Positions 1 through 5,128 of a stretch of 5,128 bases of DNA are shown in pieces. Positions within the stretch are counted from its first letter, which is position 1. The number at the start of each line of letters is the position of its first letter. The stretch covers positions 1 through 5,128 of the forward strand of contig DYON01000194.1 in the NCBI GenBank assembly GCA_020720525.1, read 5' to 3'. Origin of the DNA: Acetofilamentum sp. (lineage in GTDB: Bacteria; Bacteroidota; Bacteroidia; Bacteroidales; DTU049). The notes under the pieces were generated by a model that worked only from the letters and a program-made list of their open reading frames with translations, was not told the DNA's origin and did no database searches. The position numbers and the translations under genes were made by a program.

Positions 1-1202
1 CCTGGAGCCATGATTTTGAGCGCATTGGTTTCGGGACCAGGTTCGGCAGCAGCAGCACTCCATGGGTCGTCTTCGCCATAAATATAAATGATATTGTTGC
101 CTTTGTGTTTAATATAATCGCGAACAAAATTCAGTGCTTCAGGATTGTAGGTAACTGGCGTTGCTTTTGGAACCAGCACTTTGTTGCTAATGAATGCCGA
201 TTTTATAATCAAATAATCGCCAAGGCCGGTGCTGTCGTAGCCATAGTAACCAACTTCGGCATAAGCTTGTGTGTAGAAAGCGCCAGTGCCACCTGCGTCG
301 AGCGAACTATATGCATCGGCTGGAACCACGCTTTTAAGATGTTTGTAAAGAACTTTAGGAGAAGCATCGGCCGAGGGAATAGCAGCCTGATTGCCGCAAT
401 ATTGCCAAAAAGAAAAAGGATATTCGAGAACCATGTAATCGAGTGCACTATCGGGGCTCACCACCAATACATCATTTGCATTGGTAATATCGATATTGAA
501 GTAGCGCATCACTTCGGTGCGATTTTTTAGAACTGCACGTTGAAAATTCAGTATTTTGGCACGAACCGAGTCGGGTCCAACTTGTTTTAGAAAATCGATG
601 GTACGCGGATCTTCGTCGGCAACGGTAAAAGGAGCTACATAAGCAACAGTTGCATCAACATCGTTGGGATAATATGCATGGTGATAAACAGCGGTGCTTC
701 CACCTTTGCTCGAACCAGTTGTAACCCATTTGCCAGTGTAGATGCTTTTTAATATGGTAATTATCTGATGGTGATCGGCAGCTGCTTGTTTCACATTCAG
801 GTATTCCCATGGACTTCCTTCGGGCATGCTTTTTCCGAAAAACCGATGTTCAATTACAACTTGATTGGCTTTGAGCAAATCGGCCAATTCTTCAATATAC
901 CAAGCATTGTTGGCATACGATGCCAAATATCCTTCGGTTACGCAAACAGTTGGGGCGTCGAAGCTGCGGTGCGAAACAAAAACACGTTGTTGAAAATAAC
1001 CTTTGGTTGAGTCGTTGTGGTCAACCGGCACTGTGAAATAGACTATATACGATTCGGTGAATCCGGTTGCTGCCGATTTTTCTAAAACAGTTGCACCAGG
1101 AATTTTTTCCAAAAGCGGTTTTAGAACCTGTGCTTGCGCTTGTACTGCAAGTAAAACAAATAAAACCAAACCAATTATCCAACGTCTATCTATCGTTTTC
1201 AT
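1..1202 (-). CDS. Secreted serine peptidase, family S37 (PS-10 type), 3' part cut by window edge
   Basis: Reading the minus strand from ATG 1202-1200 gives 400 uninterrupted codons running off the left edge. Residues 1-24 form a signal peptide: basic start (MKTIDRR), hydrophobic core, then AQA before Q25, a signal peptidase I site, so the protein is probably exported. Visible S37/S28-like landmarks are EHRFFGKSMP (118-127), the nucleophile elbow G-S-S-K-G-G (163-168, Ser165 the likely nucleophile), the following YPNDVDATVAYVAPF (178-192), and GEDDPWS (376-382) with Asp379 as the likely acid. The catalytic His should lie just beyond the window. The family is related to the Streptomyces PS-10 tripeptidyl aminopeptidase, an alpha/beta-hydrolase that removes short peptides from substrate N termini. 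That substrate is family knowledge, not seen here. The gene is divergent from thiS. An A-rich stretch and no Shine-Dalgarno precede the start. Family call strong; exact specificity unknown. Confidence 0.9.
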   Translation of the reverse strand, partial: MKTIDRRWIIGLVLFVLLAVQAQAQVLKPLLEKIPGATVLEKSAATGFTESYIVYFTVPVDHNDSTKGYFQQRVFVSHRSFDAPTVCVTEGYLASYANNAWYIEELADLLKANQVVIEHRFFGKSMPEGSPWEYLNVKQAAADHHQIITILKSIYTGKWVTTGSSKGGSTAVYHHAYYPNDVDATVAYVAPFTVADEDPRTIDFLKQVGPDSVRAKILNFQRAVLKNRTEVMRYFNIDITNANDVLVVSPDSALDYMVLEYPFSFWQYCGNQAAIPSADASPKVLYKHLKSVVPADAYSSLDAGGTGAFYTQAYAEVGYYGYDSTGLGDYLIIKSAFISNKVLVPKATPVTYNPEALNFVRDYIKHKGNNIIYIYGEDDPWSAAAAEPGPETNALKIMAP

Positions 1203-1309
1203 TGTTTTTTTTGCAATAATACGAAAAATGATGGAAATGTTGAATTAACAAATTTTGTTTGGTTAAAATATTCACAACCATTAACTGATTTGCGTCACCC
1301 GAAAACTAA

Positions 1310-1326
1310 GCAAATTGGTAATTTGC
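1310..1326. repeat. Perfect 7-bp inverted repeat with 3-bp spacer
   Basis: GCAAATT, spacer GGT, then AATTTGC form an exact dyad between the two divergent genes, about 110 bp from the peptidase start and 250 bp from the thiS start. The symmetry and short spacer suit a dimeric regulator's operator. It is AT-rich and has no T tract, so it is unlikely to be a strong terminator. Function is inference only, and a 7-bp dyad can arise by chance. Confidence 0.35.
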
Positions 1327-1526
1327 AATCACCGTATGGTATCTTGTGCTCAAATTGTATATGCATGAAACTATTTTATCTTTCGATTTTACTTCATGTC
1401 TTTTAATGGTGCCAAACAGCTCTATGCGTTGTCAGGTTTTAATGGTTCCTGATAGTTTAGTAGCTAATAAATTCGGCTTTGAATCGTTCATGGTTTCCGA
1501 TTCGAGCTGGGTTTTATTGGATTGAA

Positions 1527-1558
1527 TTGCTTCGCGAAGTATTTATTGAGTATTTTTG
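1527..1558 (+). promoter_or_regulatory. Bacteroidota-type promoter for thiS
   Basis: TATTTTTG at 1551-1558 matches the Bacteroidota -7 consensus TAnnTTTG exactly. A TTG at 1527-1529 lies 21 bp upstream, within the spacing known for the -33 box in this phylum. Transcription would start a few bases after 1558, giving a leader of roughly 10-12 nt before the ATG at 1575. The spacer holds a 10-bp palindrome CTTCGCGAAG (1530-1539), which could be an operator, though the same 10-mer also occurs inside pdxH coding sequence near 2880. Confidence 0.6.
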
Positions 1559-1574
1559 CATTCAAAGTAGCACC

Positions 1575-1781
1575 ATGAACATCCAGCTCAACAACAATCC
1601 TGAAAATATTGAGGGTCGCGACCAAATAACCATTCAGGAATTGATCGATTATAAAAAATTTTCATTCAAATTGCTGGTCGTAAAAATCAATGGCGCACTT
1701 ATTCCCAAAACCGATTACAATATTGCTTCGGTGAAAGAAGGCGACGATGTGATGATTCTTCACCTGATGAGTGGTGGGTGA
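1575..1781 (+). CDS. thiS: Sulfur carrier protein ThiS
   Basis: This 68-residue protein has the length and ending of ThiS, the ubiquitin-like beta-grasp sulfur carrier of thiamine synthesis. The C terminus HLMSGG carries the diagnostic Gly-Gly (67-68). In the family ThiF adenylates this end, it is converted to a thiocarboxylate, and ThiG uses it to build the thiazole ring in the cytoplasm. The stretch VKINGALIPKTDY followed by VKEGDDVMILH matches the usual ThiS core. I chose ATG 1575 because the protein then starts MNIQLNN, as ThiS proteins do. The frame stays open upstream to a TTG at 1479, but that extension would contain the promoter. MoaD is the alternative, but the HLMSGG tail fits ThiS better. 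The gene stands alone: no thiC, thiE, thiF, thiG or thiH is in the window. It converges on the ubiE operon, with a short mobile element between. Confidence 0.88.
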   Translation: MNIQLNNNPENIEGRDQITIQELIDYKKFSFKLLVVKINGALIPKTDYNIASVKEGDDVMILHLMSGG

Positions 1782-1790
1782 TTGAGTTAG

Positions 1791-1805
1791 GAGGCTGTCT
1801 CAAAA
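1791..1805 (+). repeat. Left terminal inverted repeat
   Basis: GAGGCTGTCTCAAAA is the exact reverse complement of 1987-2001. The match ends at 1806, where G faces a non-complementary base. Perfect identity of both ends points to recent insertion or selection to keep them mobile. Confidence 0.85.
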
Positions 1806-1827
1806 GACTAGGTTCGGCACAAACAGA

Positions 1828-1970
1828 ACATGCCACCGTCCGAGTGCATTGTTGGGCCGTAGAACTAGCCGAGGACATGGCACCGTTGTGTTTGTGCCTG
1901 TTACGACGGTTCCATGTTCTTGCTGCATAAAGCATTAAATCTTAGCCAAACTAACCGAACGGTGGAATGT
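1828..1970. repeat. Four nested copies of a 12-bp motif (ACATNNMACCGT), two per strand
   Basis: The copies are ACATGCCACCGT at 1828-1839 (+), ACATGGCACCGT at 1875-1886 (+), ACATGGAACCGT at 1906-1917 (-) and ACATTCCACCGT at 1959-1970 (-). The outer pair and the inner pair each agree at 11 of 12 positions, and both pairs are concentric with the terminal repeats. A second inverted match, GGCACAAACA at 1816-1825 against its complement at 1890-1899, offers an alternative fold. The arrangement suggests repeated protein-binding sites or a folded single-stranded intermediate; which one cannot be told from sequence. Confidence 0.65.
1875..1917. repeat. Central hairpin of the mobile element
   Basis: The inner two motif copies face each other and can pair as a 12-bp stem with one mismatch around a 19-nt loop. 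No T tract follows on either strand, so it is not a classical intrinsic terminator. It lies near the midpoint of the element (about 1896). Confidence 0.5.
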
Positions 1971-1986
1971 CGTAGCGCTGGCTTTG

Positions 1987-2001
1987 TTTTGAGACAGCCT
2001 C
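1987..2001 (-). repeat. Right terminal inverted repeat
   Basis: TTTTGAGACAGCCTC is the exact reverse complement of 1791-1805. Its outermost base (C2001 on the plus strand) is the third base, G, of the ubiE TAG stop codon, so the element and the gene share one base. Confidence 0.85.
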
Positions 2002-2690
2002 TACGATTTTTTTACAATATACATCCAAGCAATTCCACCGCTTAGCTTGCGGGTTTTTACGATGTTGAAACCAGCAGCCAACAAAATGGCTTCCATTTCT
2101 TTTCCGTATGGAAATTGGTTCACTGTCTGATTCAGATAAGAATAAGCACTTTGATGTTGCGAAAGTCGTTTTCCGCGAAGCGGCAATATGCGGTTGAAAT
2201 AGAACCGATACAAATTGCGCCAAAAAAACCCTTGTGGCATGCCAAATTCGAGAATGGCTGCATGCCCGTTGCTATTCAGAATGCGTTTTATTTCGGCCAA
2301 GCCCTTTTCGAGCGAAGCAAAATTGCGGATTCCAAACGAGCATGTTGCCAAATCGAAACTATCGCTATCGAATGGCAATGCTTCGGCATAGCAAACCGAT
2401 GTTTCGGCTGCGATGTTACGTTTTTTGAATTTGATGGTCGCTATTTCCAGCATTTTTGCTGCGGGATCGGCTGCAACCAACTTTTGGGGATTTAGTTTTG
2501 CTAACTCAATGGCCAAATCGCCTGTACCCGACGAAATGTCAATAATTTTGTCGTGTGGCAACTGCGACACAGCTTTTCGCAATTTGCGTCGCCAGCCAAT
2601 ATCGGTGCGAAACGACAATCGACGGTTGATTTTATCGTAAACTGGAGCAATATCGTCGAACATCTCCACCACATTGTTTTTGTTGCTCAT
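2001..2690 (-). CDS. ubiE: Demethylmenaquinone methyltransferase (UbiE/MenG family)
   Basis: This 229-residue class I SAM-dependent methyltransferase performs the final C-methylation of demethylmenaquinone to menaquinone at the membrane. In Bacteroidota, which use menaquinone, menG is the functionally apt name. Family marks in order are the N-terminal VVEMFDDIAPVYDKINRRLSF (7-27), the SAM-binding motif I DISSGTGDLA (51-60), AEALPFDSDSFD (102-113), SFGIRNF (118-124) and ILEFGMP (146-152). The C-terminal GGIAWMYIV (218-226) is the usual ending, so the protein is full length. I chose ATG 2690-2688 because homologues start just before VxxMFD and because this ATG overlaps the pdxH stop as ATGA, implying translational coupling. 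The frame extends upstream to 2774, but only inside pdxH. It is the last gene of the operon. Its stop is TAG, whose G is the first base of the adjoining mobile element. Confidence 0.93.
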   Translation of the reverse strand: MSNKNNVVEMFDDIAPVYDKINRRLSFRTDIGWRRKLRKAVSQLPHDKIIDISSGTGDLAIELAKLNPQKLVAADPAAKMLEIATIKFKKRNIAAETSVCYAEALPFDSDSFDLATCSFGIRNFASLEKGLAEIKRILNSNGHAAILEFGMPQGFFWRNLYRFYFNRILPLRGKRLSQHQSAYSYLNQTVNQFPYGKEMEAILLAAGFNIVKTRKLSGGIAWMYIVKKS

Positions 2691-3319
2691 GGTGCCAAAC
2701 GTTGAGTAGTCCAGCTTTCGCCGATTATTGTGAAAAGAATTCGGTCGTGAAGTCGGTTTGGTCGTCCTTGCCAAAATTCAACCGAAATTGGCTGTAGCGA
2801 ATATCCTCCCCAGTGTTCGGGTCGCGAAGTCGCTTCAATATTGTTTTTTGCTGCTTCCCATTGTTCTTCGAGCCAACTTCGCGAAGCAATTGTTTTACTT
2901 TGCGGCGAAATAACCGCGCTGATTCTGCTTTCGTCCGGCCGGGAATAAAAATATAGATCCGATGCATTAGCGCTGATTTTTCCGACTTGCCCTTCAATTC
3001 GAACTTGTCTGAAAAGTTCGGGCCAGTAAAAAAGCAATGCTGCATTGAAGTTTTCGGCCAATTGAAGACCTTTACTGCTATTATAATTGGAATAAAATAC
3101 AAAACCGTTGTTTTCGATGCCTTTGAGCAATACCATTCGCGAATGTGGATTTCCGTTTGTGCTTGCAGTAGCCAGATTCATCGCGTTGGGTTCCATACAA
3201 CCGCTTCCAATGGCTTCGGTGAGCCAGTTTTCGAAAAATGCAATTGGATTTTGGAAACCAAGATTATCAGAAAGTGCTTTGCCCGAATATTCGCGTCGGA
3301 GTTGCTGCAAATTGTCCAT
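2687..3319 (-). CDS. pdxH: Pyridoxamine 5'-phosphate oxidase
   Basis: This 210-residue FMN enzyme oxidises pyridoxamine 5'-phosphate or pyridoxine 5'-phosphate to pyridoxal 5'-phosphate using oxygen, in the cytoplasm. The full family pattern is visible: RMVLLKG (61-67) and FYSNYNSSKG (75-84) for FMN and phosphate binding, RQVRIEG (104-110), FYSRPDESRISAVISPQS (124-141), and the C-terminal signature PEHWGGY (167-173), VEFWQGRPNRLHDR (180-193) and ERLAP-like QRLAP (206-210). Arg189 and His191 correspond to the substrate-contacting Arg and His of the E. coli enzyme. Length and both termini are normal, so the gene looks intact. ATG 3319-3317 lies 2 bp after the kinase stop, without a Shine-Dalgarno. 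Its TGA overlaps the ubiE ATG by four bases. Dependence on oxygen fits an organism that meets at least some oxygen, which is inference. Confidence 0.95.
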   Translation of the reverse strand: MDNLQQLRREYSGKALSDNLGFQNPIAFFENWLTEAIGSGCMEPNAMNLATASTNGNPHSRMVLLKGIENNGFVFYSNYNSSKGLQLAENFNAALLFYWPELFRQVRIEGQVGKISANASDLYFYSRPDESRISAVISPQSKTIASRSWLEEQWEAAKNNIEATSRPEHWGGYSLQPISVEFWQGRPNRLHDRILFTIIGESWTTQRLAP

Positions 3320-3321
3320 TG

Positions 3322-4311
3322 TTAGAGGCTGTTTTCGTTGAGCTTTTCAAGAAAACGATCTTTGTCAACTGGCACCACTCCAACATATTCGCACACGATA
3401 CCTGCTGCCATATTGCTCCAAACTGCCATTTGTTGAGGCGTAGCTCCCATTGTAATTGCCAATGCTGTAACGGCAATAACGGTGTCGCCAGCTCCCGATA
3501 CATCGGCAACATTGCGTACTTGCGAAGGAATGTGAAAATGGCAGGGTTTGTCGTTTTCGGAATAGCAAAGCAACATGCCTCGTTCGCCTAAGGTGAGAAG
3601 CAAATATCGGATGTTTTGTTTTTTGCGAAAATCGTCGCATATAGCTGCTAATGCCTCAATTTTTTCGGGTAAATCGGCATTGAGGGCTTCTCGCAATTCT
3701 TTCAGATTGGGTTTGAAAACGGTAACGCCTTTGTAGTCCATAAAATTGCGCTTTTTGGGATCGACCAGCACTGGAATGTTCATTTGAGTGGCTTTGGCAA
3801 TCACAAAATCAATTAACGATGTGTCAATCACACCTTTGTCGTAGTCTTCGAAAACAATAGCGTCGAAATGTTCGCGTGTAAGAAGCTTTTCGAGATGATC
3901 GGCAAAATCGTGCATCAATCGATTTGGCAGGGGAGAATCGGTTTCTTCATCGACTCGAAGCATTTGAACATTGTTGCCAATTATTCGAAATTTGGTTGTG
4001 GTTTTGCGTTCGGCGCTATTGAGCAATCCATTTATTGGAATATTTTTTTCCAAAAGCAAGTTTGCAAATATTTCAGCTTTATCGTCGGCACCAATAACAG
4101 CACCAAGCACCGCAACACTGCCCAGTGCGTGTATGTTGAGAGCTACATTAGCAGCTCCGCCAAGTCGGTTCTCGCGCTTTTCGACAGCAACAATGGGTAC
4201 AGGTGCTTCGGGACTGATGCGATCAACTTTTCCCCAAATATACGAATCGAGCATTACATCGCCAATGATGAGAATTTTTTTACCACTGAATGGATTTGCT
4301 ACTGGCTTCAT
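3322..4311 (-). CDS. rfaE1: D-glycero-beta-D-manno-heptose-7-phosphate kinase
   Basis: This 329-residue PfkB/ribokinase-family protein (also named HldA, or the HldE kinase domain) phosphorylates heptose 7-phosphate at C1 on the way to ADP-heptose for the LPS inner core, in the cytoplasm. Diagnostic stretches are GDVMLDSYIWGKVDRISPEAPVP (17-39), RLGGAANVALN (49-59), TTKFRIIGNNVQMLRVD (105-121), VDPKKRNF (183-190), FKPNLKE (199-205) and the anion hole with catalytic base DVSGAGDTV (270-278, Asp276). The protein ends after the kinase domain, at a length near that of the E. coli HldE N-terminal half. The nucleotidyltransferase is therefore absent here and should be a separate rfaE2/hldC gene. ATG 4311-4309 starts 2 bp after the stop of the upstream membrane protein gene, and its TAA is 2 bp before pdxH. 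No frameshift or lost motif is seen. Confidence 0.94.
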   Translation of the reverse strand: MKPVANPFSGKKILIIGDVMLDSYIWGKVDRISPEAPVPIVAVEKRENRLGGAANVALNIHALGSVAVLGAVIGADDKAEIFANLLLEKNIPINGLLNSAERKTTTKFRIIGNNVQMLRVDEETDSPLPNRLMHDFADHLEKLLTREHFDAIVFEDYDKGVIDTSLIDFVIAKATQMNIPVLVDPKKRNFMDYKGVTVFKPNLKELREALNADLPEKIEALAAICDDFRKKQNIRYLLLTLGERGMLLCYSENDKPCHFHIPSQVRNVADVSGAGDTVIAVTALAITMGATPQQMAVWSNMAAGIVCEYVGVVPVDKDRFLEKLNENSL

Positions 4312-4313
4312 AA

Positions 4314-4916
4314 TCAGTTAGATTCGTGCTTTTTAATGAAAAGATATACAATTCGGTTGAAATGTTCTGGCTGGTTGAGATGGTAGTGGAGAACAATTTT
4401 ACCTGACGTGATTGTTGTATGCGAATATTTGCTTAGATTTTCGTAAATCAGATTGCGTCCAACAAACCAAATATCGTACTGCTGGGTGGTGTCGAAATCG
4501 GAAACCTGAATGCTAAGTTCTTTTCCGTTGTTGAAAAAAATACTGTCGCAATAAAAATCGGTCATATTGTCTTTGAAATAAATAGCATTGATGTTGGTTT
4601 CGTTGCTGTCGATCACAAGTGGTTTTTCGTCCCAAAAGTAATACTGATATCCACCAAAGCTCACAGGACTTTCGTAATAGCTTTCGGTGTTGTTGCATTT
4701 TTCATCGCCAATCCGTTGATTCCAATTGTCAATCCTTCGGTTCAAACCCAAGATGGCAGAAGCAATTATATACACAAGCAAAAGGAAACCAGCAATTAGT
4801 AATCCAATTCCTGGTCCGTATTGCTTTTTATTTTTATTAATCAACCCAATAATGAGCAATATAATACCAGCAAGGCCGAGCAGGATACAAAATATGGTCA
4901 GCAGAAGCCAAGTCAT
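4314..4916 (-). CDS. Uncharacterised protein with two N-terminal membrane helices
   Basis: I do not recognise this 200-residue protein. Starting at ATG 4916-4914 (MTWLLL), it has two strongly hydrophobic helices at about 2-26 and 36-57. They are joined by a short basic loop (NKNKK, 27-31), suggesting an inner-membrane hairpin. A soluble domain of about 140 residues follows, rich in aromatic and beta-prone residues (YYFWDEK at 92-98, IYFKDN at 112-117, YDIWFVGR at 147-154) and ending KKHESN. I see no catalytic motif, lipobox or known fold signature. An upstream TTG at 4940 would add eight residues but would place the start inside the promoter-like box. The gene heads the operon, and its TGA lies 2 bp before the heptose kinase ATG. 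The join may mean co-expression rather than shared function. Coding potential is supported by the hydrophobic pattern and the tight spacing. Confidence 0.8.
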   Translation of the reverse strand: MTWLLLTIFCILLGLAGIILLIIGLINKNKKQYGPGIGLLIAGFLLLVYIIASAILGLNRRIDNWNQRIGDEKCNNTESYYESPVSFGGYQYYFWDEKPLVIDSNETNINAIYFKDNMTDFYCDSIFFNNGKELSIQVSDFDTTQQYDIWFVGRNLIYENLSKYSHTTITSGKIVLHYHLNQPEHFNRIVYLFIKKHESN

Positions 4917-4927
4917 GATTTTTTTTA

Positions 4928-4935
4928 CAAAAGTA
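4928..4935 (-). promoter_or_regulatory. Possible -7 promoter box of the operon
   Basis: On the minus strand these bases read TACTTTTG, an exact TAnnTTTG match, 11 bp before the ATG at 4916. Transcription from it would leave a leader of only a few bases, and I find no TTG at the 17-23 bp distance expected of the -33 box. It may be a weak or nearly leaderless promoter, or chance in AT-rich DNA. Confidence 0.4.
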
Positions 4936-4955
4936 AACAATTCTGCGTGGATGTG

Positions 4956-5128
4956 ATGGTTGAACTTGATGCCATTTATATTTCAAACTCCCAAGTCTTC
5001 ATCGGAGAAATTTCTTTAAGAAAAATGGAGATTAAACTATTAGGCTCTAATCTGTATTTGTGTGTATATTTTAATTTCGATGCATTGTTATACCAATTTG
5101 AAATATATGACAGCCTAAAGGACTTTTA
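4956..5128 (+). CDS. Possible 5' part of an unidentified gene, cut by window edge
   Basis: From ATG 4956 the plus strand stays open for 57 codons to the end of the window. An internal ATG at 5025 is an alternative start (MEIKLLGSN). The visible residues show alternating hydrophobic and polar positions with many aromatics (LYLCVYFNFDALLYQFEIYD), compatible with a beta-rich cytoplasmic protein, but no family is recognisable. The 4956 start leaves only 39 bp to the divergent membrane protein gene, little room for two promoters, so 5025 may be the better start. The stretch is AT-rich, where chance open frames of this length are less common, yet without the rest of the gene it could still be non-coding. 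Confidence 0.4.
   Translation, partial: MVELDAIYISNSQVFIGEISLRKMEIKLLGSNLYLCVYFNFDALLYQFEIYDSLKDF

Larger units (their letters stand above)
1203..1574. other. Intergenic region between divergent peptidase and thiS genes
   Basis: No convincing gene lies in these 372 bases. The contents are a perfect palindrome at 1310-1326, a promoter for thiS at 1527-1558, and a direct repeat of TTTTAATGGT at 1401-1410 and 1437-1446. A 13-codon frame at 1365-1406 begins like a signal peptide (MKLFYLSILL) but stops at once and is probably chance. For the peptidase gene the only near match to a Bacteroidota -7 box is TATTATTG on the minus strand (1221-1214), one base off TAnnTTTG and without a -33 TTG at the usual distance, so its promoter remains unplaced. 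I see no thiamine-pyrophosphate riboswitch in front of thiS. Confidence 0.6.
1790..2001. mobile_element. MITE-like non-autonomous element, about 212 bp
   Basis: The segment is bounded by perfect 15-bp terminal inverted repeats (GAGGCTGTCTCAAAA and its complement) and flanked by TA on both sides (1788-1789 and 2002-2003), consistent with a TA target duplication. This needs an extra G at 1790 counted as element sequence, so the left boundary is uncertain by one base. No transposase or plausible gene is inside. The part sampled is near 53% GC against about 42% in a line of thiS, suggesting different origin. The end sequence resembles what I recall of some Bacteroidota IS ends, so it may be mobilised by a transposase encoded elsewhere; the family is not established. 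Inside are four copies of ACATNNMACCGT arranged as a nested palindrome. It sits between two convergent genes and supplies the last base of the ubiE stop codon. It may also act as a bidirectional terminator, which is inference. Confidence 0.7.

Noticed and set aside
105..530. Plus-strand open frame of 141 codons
   Set aside because: It lies antisense within the S37 peptidase gene, whose motifs and signal peptide are clear. The translation is Cys/Ile-rich without family features.
1365..1406. 13-codon frame starting MKLFYLSILL, resembling a signal peptide
   Set aside because: It stops after 13 codons and no shifted frame downstream continues as a plausible exported protein, so there is no support for a small gene or pseudogene.
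1530..1539. CTTCGCGAAG palindrome as a specific operator
   Set aside because: The same 10-mer occurs inside pdxH near 2880, and GCGAAG-type words are common in this DNA, so it is noted with the promoter but not called separately.
1479..1574. N-terminal extension of thiS from a TTG
   Set aside because: It would double the ThiS N terminus, is not ThiS-like, and overlaps the promoter boxes at 1527-1558.
1699..1935. Minus-strand open frame of 78 codons over the mobile element and the thiS 3' end
   Set aside because: It is antisense to thiS, has no family features, and is not a transposase fragment.
1786..2001. Integron attC site, suggested by GTTAG at one end and a long imperfect palindrome
   Set aside because: The GTTRRRY and RYYYAAC cores are not both present, the 15-bp perfect ends and TA flanks fit a transposon-like element, and no integrase or cassette array is seen.
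2691..2774. N-terminal extension of ubiE by 28 residues
   Set aside because: It lies wholly inside pdxH, is unlike UbiE N termini, and the ATGA overlap at 2687-2690 gives a natural coupled start.
3868..4386. Plus-strand open frame of 172 codons
   Set aside because: It is antisense to the heptose kinase and runs into the next gene. The kinase motifs prove the minus strand is coding, and this translation has no recognisable domain.

Overview
The window looks like a chromosomal segment of a Bacteroidota member with about 40% GC. I infer this from TAnnTTTG-type promoter boxes, the absence of Shine-Dalgarno sequences in front of the starts, a secreted S37-type peptidase, menaquinone methylation, and an ADP-heptose pathway kinase encoded without its nucleotidyltransferase domain. 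The genus cannot be told from this sequence.

Layout. A minus-strand gene for a secreted family S37 serine peptidase starts at 1202 and runs off the left edge, so only its first 400 codons are here. A 372-bp intergenic stretch follows, holding a short perfect palindrome and a good promoter for a lone plus-strand thiS (sulfur-carrier protein, 1575-1781). A 212-bp MITE-like element (1790-2001) with perfect 15-bp terminal inverted repeats lies between thiS and the convergent operon. From 4916 down to 2001 on the minus strand lies a tightly packed four-gene operon: an unrecognised two-helix membrane protein, a heptose-7-phosphate kinase (rfaE1/hldA), pyridoxamine 5'-phosphate oxidase (pdxH) and demethylmenaquinone methyltransferase (ubiE/menG). 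The gaps are 2 bp, 2 bp and a 4-bp ATGA overlap. At the right edge a divergent plus-strand frame stays open from 4956 to the end of the window and may be the start of another gene.

How the genes relate. The operon genes serve different pathways (LPS inner-core heptose, PLP formation, quinone methylation), so it reads as a housekeeping operon rather than one pathway. ThiS feeds sulfur to thiamine thiazole synthesis, but none of its usual partners (thiF, thiG, thiH, thiC, thiE) is here.

The most interesting item is the 212-bp element. It carries four copies of a 12-bp motif, two in each orientation, nested concentrically inside the terminal repeats. It sits exactly in the stop codon of ubiE/menG. 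Removing the element and one copy of a TA target duplication restores a TAA stop and leaves thiS and ubiE only 5 bp apart. I see no CRISPR array, tRNA, rRNA or clear defence or other novel multi-gene system.
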